Below are positions 42,463-53,753 of a DNA stretch of 64,000 nucleotides, one piece after another. The stretch spans positions 511,081-575,080 of the forward strand of contig NZ_BNBR01000004.1 of NCBI RefSeq assembly GCF_014656055.1, read 5' to 3'. Origin of the DNA: Streptomyces griseosporeus. GTDB lineage: Bacteria; Actinomycetota; Actinomycetes; Streptomycetales; Streptomycetaceae. A program made the position numbers and the translations under genes. The first letter of the stretch is position 1, and each line of letters opens with the position of its first letter. The notes beneath the pieces were generated by a model that was given only the letters and a program-made list of their open reading frames with translations, was not told the origin of the DNA and ran no database searches.

Positions 42463-43790
42463 CTATAGCCTCCGGAAGGCATGTTCCAAGGTTCGCCCGA
42501 ACCCGGGGCGTCGAAGGACGTGCCGGGGAATGGTTCGGTTGCGGGACCGCTGTTGTACGTGTCGTTCTGGTTGTACGTGCCGTAGCCGGGATTCGTCTCA
42601 CCGGTGTCGTACAGGTCACGTCCGCCGTAGCCGTCGGCGCCCGGATTGCCGTAGGCCGGGATGGTGTATCCCGTGTCGGTCAGCGGGTCGTACGCCGACG
42701 GGGGAGCCTCGCCGACCGGCGGCGGGGACGGGATCGGCCAGCTGCCGGAGGCGCCGGCGCCGCTGTCGACGCGCGGGATCGCCTCCGTGGGCTGAAGGTC
42801 CAGCGGCACGTCCATGCGCGTGGTGGCGTCGGCGGTGAACTGCTGACCGCCACGCGCGCGTGAGGACACCGCGCGGTATGCGGCGGCGAAACCGGGGGCG
42901 GCGGACTGCTCGGGGGCCGGGGTGTCGTACGACGGCGCGGGGGCCTCGGCGTAGGGCGCTGCCGCGAACGGCGCCCCGGGTGCCCCGGCGTAGGGGGCCT
43001 CGGTGGGCCGCGGCGGGCGGCGGCCCTCGTAGCCGGGCAGGGCGGAGGCGGTCTCCGCCGTGCGGGACCGGCTCGCGTCGAGGTCGTCGCGGCCCGGCTT
43101 CTCCTCGGTTCCGAGGACGGCCATGACCCGGTCGGCGACCCGGCGCTTGACCGGCCGGGGGGCCGCCCGCAGCGCGAGGGCCGCCATGACGCCGAGCAGG
43201 GACAGGCCGTACAGGAAGACGAAGATCGGCTTGGCGGCGCGACCCGCGTAGAGTCCGTGGATCAGCGCGGCACACCAGGCCGGGTAGGCCAGCATGTGCA
43301 TCGCCCGCCAGCGGGCCGCGACGGGCGCCGGGGAGGCGAAGGCGCTGCGCAGCGCCCCGGTCACGCCAACGAAGATCATCAGCAGACCGGCCAGGGAGCC
43401 GAGGCCGATCAGCCCGGCGCTGCCGGTGACGCCCAGGGAGAACGGGATCACCGCGGCGATCAGCTGGGTGTGGTCCAGGGCGAGCTTGACGGTGATGTGC
43501 AGCAGCAGGAACGCGATGGAGGCGACCGCGGTCGTGCGGTGCACCGCCTGGCCGACGATCCGCTGGCGCGTGTTGAGCAGCAGCCGGTCCTGGGCGACCA
43601 GGCCCCAGATCACCGAGCAGCTCAGCGAGACCAGGGAGAGCACGCCCGCGCCGAAGTTCAGGAAGTCGCGGAAGCGGTCACCTCCGACCAGCACGATCAC
43701 GGGTATGAGCAGCAGAACGACAGCCGACGCCACCCCGTAGGCCGAGCGGCCGGGCCGGGGGAGCGAGCTGGTACTACGACGAGGGTTCAT
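42459..43790 (-). CDS. Ferric-reductase/YedZ-like membrane cytochrome with long soluble tail
   Basis: 443 residues. The first 215 form about six membrane segments with histidines H84 and H98 in one and H165 and H178 in another, the 13-14 residue spacing of two stacked b-type hemes in ferric reductase and YedZ proteins. The remaining 225 residues are a Pro/Tyr/Gly-rich soluble tail (PGYGTYNQNDTYN) of low complexity. A GGAG lies eight bases before the ATG. It heads a two-gene operon with the NuoF-ferredoxin fusion, suggesting transfer of electrons from NAD(P)H to a membrane heme and an unknown acceptor. Confidence 0.85.
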   Translation of the reverse strand: MNPRRSTSSLPRPGRSAYGVASAVVLLLIPVIVLVGGDRFRDFLNFGAGVLSLVSLSCSVIWGLVAQDRLLLNTRQRIVGQAVHRTTAVASIAFLLLHITVKLALDHTQLIAAVIPFSLGVTGSAGLIGLGSLAGLLMIFVGVTGALRSAFASPAPVAARWRAMHMLAYPAWCAALIHGLYAGRAAKPIFVFLYGLSLLGVMAALALRAAPRPVKRRVADRVMAVLGTEEKPGRDDLDASRSRTAETASALPGYEGRRPPRPTEAPYAGAPGAPFAAAPYAEAPAPSYDTPAPEQSAAPGFAAAYRAVSSRARGGQQFTADATTRMDVPLDLQPTEAIPRVDSGAGASGSWPIPSPPPVGEAPPSAYDPLTDTGYTIPAYGNPGADGYGGRDLYDTGETNPGYGTYNQNDTYNSGPATEPFPGTSFDAPGSGEPWNMPSGGYR

Positions 43791-44039
43791 GGGGGCAACT
43801 CCGAGCAGTTCGGGTAAGCGGTCCCGCGCCGCACTCTAGGTCGCGCCGTACCGATCAGTACGAGGTTTCAGTTATTGCGTTGTTATCAAAGGACTATGCG
43901 GCCGTTGTGTTGTCCCTTAGAGGGTGTTACGCGGAGTAATCCTTGAACTCGGTTCAGCGGTGCGGGTCTGGACGCGTGTGTCGACTAGGCGTACGGAAGT
44001 CCTTCGCGGCTTGCTCAAGCGGTGCGGTACTCTGACGCC
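43791..44039. other. Divergent promoter region of the cytochrome operon and leuS
   Basis: No gene is supported. The segment 43855-43950 is distinctly A/T-richer (ttcagttattgcgttgttatc), consistent with promoters in both directions. A -10-like TACTCT at 44028-44033 would start transcription at the first base of the leuS leader peptide; its -35 is weak. TTGAAC at 43943-43948 has no matching -10. Confidence 0.55.
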
Positions 44040-44078
44040 ATGCGTGCCGTACGCCTTCTGCTTAGCGAGCCGCGCTGA
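44040..44078 (+). CDS. leuS leader peptide with three consecutive Leu codons
   Basis: A 12-codon frame, MRAVRLLLSEPR, begins exactly where transcription is predicted to start. The three Leu codons are CTT-CTG-CTT; CTT is rare in this genome. It is followed by a hairpin and an intrinsic terminator ahead of leuS. This is the layout of a ribosome-mediated attenuator, where stalling at scarce Leu-tRNA relieves termination. Too short to be judged by codon statistics. Confidence 0.65.
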   Translation: MRAVRLLLSEPR

Positions 44079-44150
44079 TCAGTACCGACCACCGGTGAGA
44101 TGTGGTCGGAATCGGCGCGGCGTCCCCTCCTGTGCGAGGGGATTTTTCGT
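44069..44150 (+). promoter_or_regulatory. leuS attenuator hairpins and terminator
   Basis: Three elements lie between the leader peptide and leuS: an outer stem GCCGCGC (44069-44075) with GCGCGGC (44115-44121); inside it CCGACCAC (44085-44092) with GTGGTCGG (44102-44109); then the terminator CCCCTC (44124-44129) with GAGGGG (44136-44141) followed by ATTTTTCGTTTCTT. The outer stem includes the last codons of the leader peptide, so ribosome position could change the fold. Confidence 0.7.
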
Positions 44151-44198
44151 TTCTTGAGTGAAGCGCAGGCAGAGACGATCGATGGAGCTTTGAGGATC

Positions 44199-47072
<2,874 letters not shown>

Positions 47073-47125
47073 GGGCCGGCCCGGGCGGCCACGGCACGCG
47101 CCGTCCGCCTCCGGGTGATCCCCTA

Positions 47126-47166
47126 CGGGCAGGTTCGGGGTTTTTCTGGAACTCCGGGCCTGCCCG
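47126..47166 (+). terminator. Hairpin after leuS
   Basis: CGGGCAGG (47126-47133) pairs with CCTGCCCG (47159-47166) around a 25-base loop that contains GTTTTTCTGG. It probably ends the leuS transcript, though the long loop makes it weaker than other terminators here. Confidence 0.5.
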
Positions 47167-47223
47167 TTGCGTTTACCGTGGAAGAGCGGCGCGGCGTGTG
47201 CCGCGGTCCGGAGGAGGAGAGCC

Positions 47224-47952
47224 GTGGAAGCAGTTGTCGCCGTCTTCGCCCTGCTCTTCGTCCTCTTCCTGGGCCTCGGCGCGTACGCCACGGTCAAGGC
47301 GATCGGCGCCGCCAAGCGCGGTGTGGACCGCACCCTGACCCAGGCCCGCCGCACCGTCGAGGACCACACGCTGCGCGCCAAGTCGTTCGCCCAGCCCGGC
47401 CCCGTGGGCGAGATCGCCCAGCTCCGGCTCAAGCTGCGCACCTCCATGCGCGCCACCCAGGACGCGCTGCACGCGGGCGTGGCCGGTGACGAGTCCCTGA
47501 AGGAGTCCCTGGGCCTGTTCGAGCGGCTCAGTGCGCACGGCCACGAACTCGACGACGAGCTCAAGCGCCTGGAGTCCGAGCCGGACCGCGCGGCGCTCGC
47601 CGAGCGGCTGCCCGAGCTGCGCGAGCGCACCGAACGCATCACGCACTCGGCGGACTCGCTGCGCTGGGCGGCCCGTGACCGGGCCCGCCGCTTCGCCGAC
47701 GACGACCTGGAGGCCCTGAGCGCCCAGATCGACGTGGAGGCCGGCGCCCTGCGCCACTGGACCACGGCCGAGCAGCCACCTCCGTCGTGGCCCGAGGCAC
47801 CGCCCGCCGACGCGGCCACGGGACACCGCACCAGCTCCGAGGCCACCCGGCCGCACACCGAGGAAACCGCGGGCCGGCCCGCCATCACCCCGCCGACACC
47901 GCGGCAGACCTATTCCTGGCAGAAGAAGCCCCGGCCCGAGAGCACGACATGA
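47224..47952 (+). CDS. Membrane-anchored coiled-coil protein of unknown function
   Basis: 242 residues. One N-terminal membrane segment (VVAVFALLFVLFLGLGAYATV) is followed by a long Arg/Glu/Leu-rich helical region (about 30-185) of coiled-coil character, then a Pro/Thr-rich tail. No catalytic motif. The GTG at 47224 has GGAGGAGGAG upstream; an ATG at 47167 in frame lies within the presumed leader. In other streptomycetes a similar gene follows leuS. Its role is unknown; a scaffold at the membrane is possible. Confidence 0.8.
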   Translation: MEAVVAVFALLFVLFLGLGAYATVKAIGAAKRGVDRTLTQARRTVEDHTLRAKSFAQPGPVGEIAQLRLKLRTSMRATQDALHAGVAGDESLKESLGLFERLSAHGHELDDELKRLESEPDRAALAERLPELRERTERITHSADSLRWAARDRARRFADDDLEALSAQIDVEAGALRHWTTAEQPPPSWPEAPPADAATGHRTSSEATRPHTEETAGRPAITPPTPRQTYSWQKKPRPESTT

Positions 47953-48024
47953 TCGCGCCACAGCCGGCCCGGGTCAGCGGGGTCGGACTGCCGCACACGC
48001 GCTACGCCAGGTAACCTCCAGCTC

Positions 48025-48870
48025 ATGTCCCGCCATGTCGCGATCGTCACCGATTCAACGGCCTACCTGCCGCCGCGGACGATGGAGCGCCACGGCATCA
48101 CAGCGGTGCCCCTGACCGTGGTACTCGGCGACCGGGCACTCGAAGAGGGCACCGAGATCTCGACCCGCTCGCTGGCCCAGGCGCTGCAGAAGCGACGCCC
48201 CGTCACCACCTCGCGGCCCAGCCCGCAGCAGTTCGCGGACACCTACCGCAAGGTCGCCGAGTCCGGCGCCACCGGCATCGTCTCCCTGCATCTGTCGGCC
48301 GAGCTGTCCGGAACCTACGACGCCGCCGTCGCCGCCGCCCGCGAGGCTCCGGTGCCCGTGCGGGTGGTCGATACCGGGATGATCGCCATGGCCCTCGGCT
48401 TCTGCGCGCTCGCCGCCGCCGAGACCGCGGAGACCGGCGGCACGCTCGACGAGGCGGTCACCGCCGCGGAGAAGCGCGCCTCGGGCACCTTCGCCTACTT
48501 TTACGTCGACACCCTGGACTATCTGCGCCGCGGCGGCCGGATCGGGGCGGCGCAGGCACTGCTCGGCTCGGCACTCGCGGTGAAACCCCTGCTGCAACTC
48601 GAAGGCGGCCGGATCGGGCCGCTGGAGAAGGTCCGTACGGCATCCCGGGCGATCGCCCGCCTGGAGGAGCTGGTGGCCGAGCGGGCCGGCGGCGCCCCCG
48701 TCGACATCGCCGTCCACCACCTCGCCGCCCCGGAACGCGCCGCGGCCCTCGCGGACCGGCTGCGGGCGCGGGTGCCGGGGCTGGCCGACCTGCATGTGAG
48801 CGAGGTCGGTGCGGTGATCGGGGCGCACACGGGGCCCGGGCTGCTGGGAGTTGTCGTCTCGCCGCGGTGA
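48025..48870 (+). CDS. DegV family fatty-acid-binding protein
   Basis: 281 residues. The N-terminal TDSTAYLP and the region STRSLAQALQKRRPVTTSRPSP match DegV proteins, which bind fatty acids and in Firmicutes serve the FakB role in fatty-acid kinase; no FakA-like gene is visible here. A -10-like TAACCT (48012-48017) lies eight bases before the ATG and no ribosome site is present, so it is probably leaderless. A 35-bp near-duplication spans its stop codon. Confidence 0.9.
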   Translation: MSRHVAIVTDSTAYLPPRTMERHGITAVPLTVVLGDRALEEGTEISTRSLAQALQKRRPVTTSRPSPQQFADTYRKVAESGATGIVSLHLSAELSGTYDAAVAAAREAPVPVRVVDTGMIAMALGFCALAAAETAETGGTLDEAVTAAEKRASGTFAYFYVDTLDYLRRGGRIGAAQALLGSALAVKPLLQLEGGRIGPLEKVRTASRAIARLEELVAERAGGAPVDIAVHHLAAPERAAALADRLRARVPGLADLHVSEVGAVIGAHTGPGLLGVVVSPR

Positions 48871-48910
48871 GACGGTGGCCGGGAGTCGTCCTCTCGCCGC
48901 GGTGACACGG
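48844..48910 (+). repeat. Near-tandem duplication across the degV stop
   Basis: Two 32-base copies with period 35 (48844-48875 and 48879-48910) agree at 28 positions. The first contains the last eight codons and the stop of degV; the second lies just outside the gene and retains the TGA. Confidence 0.75.
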
Positions 48911-48939
48911 ACGCCGGTTCACCCGTACGGGTGGCGAAG

Positions 48940-48948
48940 TTATCCACA
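48940..48948 (+). promoter_or_regulatory. DnaA-box-like site upstream of comEA
   Basis: TTATCCACA, an exact match to the bacterial DnaA box consensus, in a region of unusually low GC 69 bases before the comEA start. Only one copy is seen nearby. Confidence 0.5.
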
Positions 48949-49016
48949 ACTGGGCGGCTGTCCCCGGGAATTGAGCAAGATCATCGCGGATTGACGAAGT
49001 GCCGGATCCTCGTGGC

Positions 49017-50135
49017 ATGGCACTTCGATCACGTTCACGCACAGCAGCGGCCACCAGCGGGCCGGGCCGGTTCCCCGCCTCCGACAGCCGCGTACGCCAC
49101 CGGCGCCCTCGCATCCGGGCCGGCGCCCGGCAGCGGCAGGCGTCGGCCGAGGAGCTGCGGCGACGCGCGGAGGTGCTCTTCGCGCCGGGGCCGCAGGAGG
49201 GCCAACGCAGCGAAAGGTGGCGGGAGTCGGGCGCGGGCCCGCCTCCCGTCGAGCCACGGCCGTCGAGCGAGCCAGGGGCGGAGCCCCAGGTCGGGGCTGC
49301 CGGGACGGCTCCGGCCGGCCGCGCGGAGGGTGCCTGGCGGGCACGGGTCGGCCTGGCCGTCCGGGAGCGCATGCCGCTGTGGCTGCAGACCCGGTGCGGG
49401 CTGGAGCGACGAAGCGTGGTCGCGCTGACCGTGCTGCTGGTCGTCGCCGTGGGCTTCGCGGTGCAGCACTTCTGGAGCGGACGGACGCAGTCGGTGCAGG
49501 CGCCCGATGTGGTGCGGGCGGCGGCGCCCTACGGGGAGGAGGAAGCTGAGGGGTCCGACGGTGCAGGTGGCGCTGGCGGGGCTGGTGGCTCGCGCACCGG
49601 CGACGAGGCCGGGGCGGGGGCGGTTGCCGTCGGTGCGGTCGGGGGTGCGGGCGCCCCAGGGGTCGCCGCTTCCGCCGGTGCGGAGATCGTCGTGGACGTC
49701 AGCGGCAAGGTACGGCACCCCGGAATCCACCGTCTGCCGGCGGGCTCCCGGGTGGCGGACGCGCTGGAGGCGGCCGGCGGGGTGAAGCCCGGTACGGATG
49801 TGACGAGCCTCAACCGGGCCCGCTTCCTGGTGGACGGCGAGCAGGTGGTCGTCGGGGTTCCGGCCGTCGGCGGCGGGGCGGGCGCGCCGGCGGGCGGGGC
49901 GATGGCGGGACCGGCGAGCGGTGGCGCGGCGGCCGGGCCCTCGGTGCCCGTGTCCCTCAACACGGCCACCGTGGAGCAGCTCGACACGCTGCCCGGTGTG
50001 GGACCGGTGCTGGCACAGCACATCGTCGACTACCGCACCGAGCACGGCGGCTTCCGCTCGGTGGACGAACTGCGCGAGGTCAACGGCATCGGCGACCGCC
50101 GCTTCGCCGACCTGCGCAACCTGGTGCGGCCGTGA
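49017..50135 (+). CDS. comEA: ComEA-family DNA-binding protein
   Basis: 372 residues. A long Arg-rich cytoplasmic N-terminus, a membrane segment at about 134-157, an SLBB domain (about 222-285, EIVVDVSGKVRHPGIHRL), a Gly/Ala linker and a C-terminal helix-hairpin-helix pair (about 313-370, LNTATVEQLDTLPGVGPVLA and LREVNGIGDRRF). ComEA binds incoming double-stranded DNA. Its stop overlaps the comEC start (GTGA). A TTGACG at 48991 may be the -35. Streptomyces is not known to be naturally competent, so the present role is unclear. Confidence 0.9.
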   Translation: MALRSRSRTAAATSGPGRFPASDSRVRHRRPRIRAGARQRQASAEELRRRAEVLFAPGPQEGQRSERWRESGAGPPPVEPRPSSEPGAEPQVGAAGTAPAGRAEGAWRARVGLAVRERMPLWLQTRCGLERRSVVALTVLLVVAVGFAVQHFWSGRTQSVQAPDVVRAAAPYGEEEAEGSDGAGGAGGAGGSRTGDEAGAGAVAVGAVGGAGAPGVAASAGAEIVVDVSGKVRHPGIHRLPAGSRVADALEAAGGVKPGTDVTSLNRARFLVDGEQVVVGVPAVGGGAGAPAGGAMAGPASGGAAAGPSVPVSLNTATVEQLDTLPGVGPVLAQHIVDYRTEHGGFRSVDELREVNGIGDRRFADLRNLVRP

Positions 50136-52801
50136 GCCGGGCCGGGCCCGAGGGGCCGGACCCGGGGCGGGGGACCATGGCACCGCGAAAGGAGGAGGAG
50201 CCCTCAGACCTGCACCAGGCGCCGCCGCCTGCCGGGCCGCCTGCTGGGCGGCAGGCCGGGCCGCCTGCCGGGCGGCATGCTGTGCACGCCGCTTCCGGGA
50301 AGCGACTGGGCGCGGCGCATCCGCGGCAGGAAGGACCGGCGGACCTGAGGCTCGTGCCGCCAGCGCTCGCGGCCTGGGCGACGGCGGCGTGGGCGCTGGA
50401 CGCGCCGCCGGGGGCGGTCACGGGCCTGGTGATCACATGCGTTGTAGTGGCAGCCGGGCTGACATTGGTCCGGCGGCGAGGAGCGGGCGACGGCCCGCGG
50501 GGGAGTCGGAACGAAAAGGGGTGGACGCGGGCGACGGTCACCGCCGTGCTGCTGTGCACCGCCACGGCAGCCGTCTCGGCCGGGCTGCACGGGGCGGATC
50601 TGCGGCAGGGACCCGTGCCGGAGCTGGCCCGGCGGTACGCCACCGTGACCGCTGACGTGCAGGTCACCGCGGATCCACGGCTCACCCGGCCCCGGGTCAC
50701 GGGCGACCGCGCGGCACCGCAGTCTGTGGTGCTGGAGGCCGAGGTCAGAGCGGTCCAGTCGGCGGGTGGGCAGCGGGTGGCGGTACGGACGCCGGTACTG
50801 GTCGTCGTGACGGCCGGGCGGAACGGGCCGCCGGGAGCAGTCGAGGGGCCCGGGCGTTCGCCGTGGCTGGGGCTGCTGCCGTCGACGCGGCTGCGCGTGA
50901 CCGGCCGGCTCGCGCCGCCCGCGGTGGGCGGCGACCGGATCGCGGCCGTGGTGCGGGTACGCGACCGCGCGGCACCACGGATCGTGGGGGAGCCGTCGGG
51001 GGTGCAGCGGTTCGCGGGGCGGCTGAGGGCCGGGCTGCGGGACGCGACCGACGGTCTGCCGGGGGACGCGCGGGCGTTGCTGCCCGGGCTGGTCGTCGGG
51101 GATACGGCTCGGATCACGCCGGAGCTGGACGAGGCCTTCAAGGAGACCGATCTGGCGCATGTCCTGGCGGTCTCCGGAAGCAACCTCACCATCATCCTCG
51201 CGCTGCTCCTGGGGCCGCCGGGGCTCGCCCAGCGGGCCGAACGCCGGGGTGTCGCGCCCCGCCTCGGTCTCACGCTGCGGACGACGGCCGTGCTGGGCGG
51301 GGTGCTCACGCTCGGGTTCGTGCTCGTGTGCCGGCCCGACCCGAGTGTCCTGCGGGCGGCGGCCTGCGGAGGCGTCGCGCTGCTCGCGCTGGCCACGGGT
51401 CGACGCAGGTCGCTGCTGCCGGCGCTGGCGACGGCGGTGCTGCTGCTGGTGCTGTACGACCCGTGGCTGGCCCGCAGTTACGGCTTCCTGCTGTCCGTGC
51501 TGGCCACGGGAGCGCTGCTCACGCTGGCGCCGCGGTGGAGCGCCGCGCTGCGGCGGCGCCGGGTGCCGGCCCGGCTGGCGGAGGCGCTGGCCGCGGCGGG
51601 TGCCGCGCAGGCGGTGTGCGCTCCGGTGGTGGCGGTGCTGTCGGCGCGGGTGAGCCTGGTGGCGGTGCCGTGCAACCTGCTCGCGGAGTTCGCGGTCGCG
51701 CCGGCCACGGTGCTCGGGTTCGCGGCGCTGGCCTCCGCGCCGCTGGTGATGCCGGTGGCGAAGGCGCTGGCCTGGTGCGCGAGTTGGCCCGCCGGGTGGG
51801 TCGCCGCCATCGCGCGGGCTGGGGCCGGGCTGCCCGGTGGCGGTGTGGACTGGCCGGGCGGCTGGTGGGGGGCGCTGCTGCTCGGCTGCGTCACCGTGGC
51901 GGTCGTGCCGGCCGGGCGGAGACTGCTCGGGCATCCGTGGCTGTGCGGTGCCTGCGGACTGCTGCTTCTGCTGGCGGTGGTGCAGCCGCCCCCGCTGACC
52001 AGGGTGATCACGGGCTGGCCGCCGCCGGGCTGGCGGATGGTGATGTGCGACGTGGGGCAGGGGGACGCGGTGGTGCTCGCGGCGGGGGCGGGCACGGGCG
52101 TGGTGGTGGACGCCGGACCCGAGCCGAGACGGGTCGACCGGTGCCTGCACCGGCTCGGCATCACCCGGATCCCGCTGGTCGTGCTGACCCACTTCCACGC
52201 CGACCATGTGGCGGGGCTGCCGGGGGTGCTGCGCGGGCGGCAGGTCGGCGCGATCGAGACCACGGGCTTCGAAGAGCCCCCGGACCAGGTGGAGTTCGTA
52301 CGGAGGGAGGCCGCGCGACGGAACATCCCCCTTGCCCGGGCCGCGGCAGGGGAGCGGCGACGGGTCGGCGGGGTCGACTGGGAGGTGCTGTGGCCGCCGG
52401 GCGGCGCGGCGGCGGCGTTCGCACCGGCACCGGACGGGCCGAACGACGCCAGCGTCACGCTGCTCGTGCGGTCGGGCGGGCTGCGGATGCTGCTGCTCGG
52501 CGATCTGGAACCGCCGGCCCAGCGGGCGCTGCTGAGATCACCGGCGGTCGCGTCGCTGGCCGGGGTGGACGTGCTGAAGGTGGCGCATCACGGTTCCGCG
52601 TACCAGGAGGCCGACCTGATACGGGTGGTGGCACCCCGGCTCGCGCTGGTGTCCGTGGGCGCGGACAACCCCTACGGCCATCCCGCGCCCGCCACGGTGG
52701 CGGCGCTGCGGGCGGTGGGCGCGGCGGTGTTGCGGACGGACCGGGACGGCACGCTTGCGGTCACGGGGGCGGACGGGCGGGTGGGGGTGGCGGCAGACTG
52801 A
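50132..52801 (+). CDS. comEC: ComEC/Rec2 DNA channel protein
   Basis: 889 residues. A variable Pro/Gly-rich N-terminus, a DUF4131-like/OB region, the ComEC competence domain with about eight hydrophobic segments (LAHVLAVSGSNLTIILALLLG), and a C-terminal metallo-beta-lactamase domain with H687-F-H-A-D-H692. ComEC forms the inner-membrane channel for single-stranded DNA and may degrade the other strand. The GTG overlaps the comEA stop; an ATG at 50177 is an alternative start. Codons are G-rich compared with genes to the left. Confidence 0.92.
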   Translation: MSRAGPEGPDPGRGTMAPRKEEEPSDLHQAPPPAGPPAGRQAGPPAGRHAVHAASGKRLGAAHPRQEGPADLRLVPPALAAWATAAWALDAPPGAVTGLVITCVVVAAGLTLVRRRGAGDGPRGSRNEKGWTRATVTAVLLCTATAAVSAGLHGADLRQGPVPELARRYATVTADVQVTADPRLTRPRVTGDRAAPQSVVLEAEVRAVQSAGGQRVAVRTPVLVVVTAGRNGPPGAVEGPGRSPWLGLLPSTRLRVTGRLAPPAVGGDRIAAVVRVRDRAAPRIVGEPSGVQRFAGRLRAGLRDATDGLPGDARALLPGLVVGDTARITPELDEAFKETDLAHVLAVSGSNLTIILALLLGPPGLAQRAERRGVAPRLGLTLRTTAVLGGVLTLGFVLVCRPDPSVLRAAACGGVALLALATGRRRSLLPALATAVLLLVLYDPWLARSYGFLLSVLATGALLTLAPRWSAALRRRRVPARLAEALAAAGAAQAVCAPVVAVLSARVSLVAVPCNLLAEFAVAPATVLGFAALASAPLVMPVAKALAWCASWPAGWVAAIARAGAGLPGGGVDWPGGWWGALLLGCVTVAVVPAGRRLLGHPWLCGACGLLLLLAVVQPPPLTRVITGWPPPGWRMVMCDVGQGDAVVLAAGAGTGVVVDAGPEPRRVDRCLHRLGITRIPLVVLTHFHADHVAGLPGVLRGRQVGAIETTGFEEPPDQVEFVRREAARRNIPLARAAAGERRRVGGVDWEVLWPPGGAAAAFAPAPDGPNDASVTLLVRSGGLRMLLLGDLEPPAQRALLRSPAVASLAGVDVLKVAHHGSAYQEADLIRVVAPRLALVSVGADNPYGHPAPATVAALRAVGAAVLRTDRDGTLAVTGADGRVGVAAD

Positions 52802-52805
52802 GGCC

Positions 52806-53666
52806 ATGGACTCGGTCATGGACTCCGAACAGGTCGACGCCTATCTCCGCCGCCTGGGGGTCGAACAGACCCCGGCCCGGCCCACCGACGAGGTGTTGCG
52901 CGCACTGCATCTGCGCCATCTGTGCACCGTGCCCTTCGAGAACCTCTCGGTCCACCTCGGCGAGGAGATCGTGCTGGACGAGAAGCTGCTGGTGGACAAG
53001 GTGGTGGGGGCGCGGAGGGGAGGGTTCTGCTACGAACTGAACGGGGCGTTCGGGGCGTTGCTGGCCGCGCTGGGCTTCGAGGTGTCGCCGCTGGCGGCGC
53101 GGGTGTACGGGGAGGGGGAGCGGCTCGGGGTGCCGTACGACCACATGGCGCTGCGGGTGCGGACGGCGGACGGCGGTGACTGGCTGGCCGACGTGGGGTT
53201 CGGGGCGCACAGCCACTACCCGCTGCGGTTCGCGGAACGGGGCGAGCAGGAGGATCCGGGTGGTGTGTTCCGGATCGCGGAGGCGGGGCCGGACGCGGCC
53301 GGAGCGGGTGGCGGGGGAAGGGGGGAGGGGAGAGAGGGGAGCGACCTGGATGTCCTTCGGGACGGCGGGCGGCAGTACCGGCTGGAGGTGCGGCCCCGGG
53401 TGCTCGGTGACTTCGTGACCGGGGCCTGGTGGCACAGCACCTCTCCGCACTCCCACTTCATGCGGTCCCTCGTGTGCTCGCGGGTCACGGAGGACGGGGG
53501 GAGGGTGACGCTGAGCGGGCGGCGGCTCACGGTGACGGATCCGGGCGGCGGCCGGGAGGAGCGTGAACTGGGCGGGGACGAGGAGGTGTTGGCGGCGTAC
53601 CGGGAGCTGTTCGGTATCGAGCTGGAACGGGTGCCGGTCGTGCGGAGCCGGAGCGGTGACGGCTGA
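52806..53666 (+). CDS. Arylamine N-acetyltransferase
   Basis: 286 residues. The catalytic triad is C75 (RRGGFCYELN), H113 (PYDHMAL) and D129 (WLADVGFG), with the spacing of known NATs. It transfers acetyl groups from acetyl-CoA to arylamines or amine intermediates. The start is an ATG at 52806 with a second at 52818; both lack a clear ribosome site. A Gly-rich insertion near residue 165-178 (AGGGGRGEGREGS) is unusual. The gene follows comEC by four bases and may share its transcript. Confidence 0.9.
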   Translation: MDSVMDSEQVDAYLRRLGVEQTPARPTDEVLRALHLRHLCTVPFENLSVHLGEEIVLDEKLLVDKVVGARRGGFCYELNGAFGALLAALGFEVSPLAARVYGEGERLGVPYDHMALRVRTADGGDWLADVGFGAHSHYPLRFAERGEQEDPGGVFRIAEAGPDAAGAGGGGRGEGREGSDLDVLRDGGRQYRLEVRPRVLGDFVTGAWWHSTSPHSHFMRSLVCSRVTEDGGRVTLSGRRLTVTDPGGGREERELGGDEEVLAAYRELFGIELERVPVVRSRSGDG

Positions 53667-53753
53667 GGGCTGCGGACCGAGGGCTGATCCCGCCGGATCG
53701 GGCAGGCCGTCCCCCAGGGGCAGGGGGGTTCCGGGCTGCCTGAGAATGGGGGC

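Noticed and set aside
43921..43934. A T-box-like stretch (AGGGTGTTACGCGG) upstream of leuS
   Set aside because: Only a partial match to the T-box antiterminator sequence, located before the predicted transcription start; no stem I or specifier loop is visible.
43924..44157. A 77-codon frame overlapping the leuS leader region
   Set aside because: Its start has no ribosome site, it crosses the predicted promoter and attenuator, and its product is Arg/Cys-rich without a pattern.
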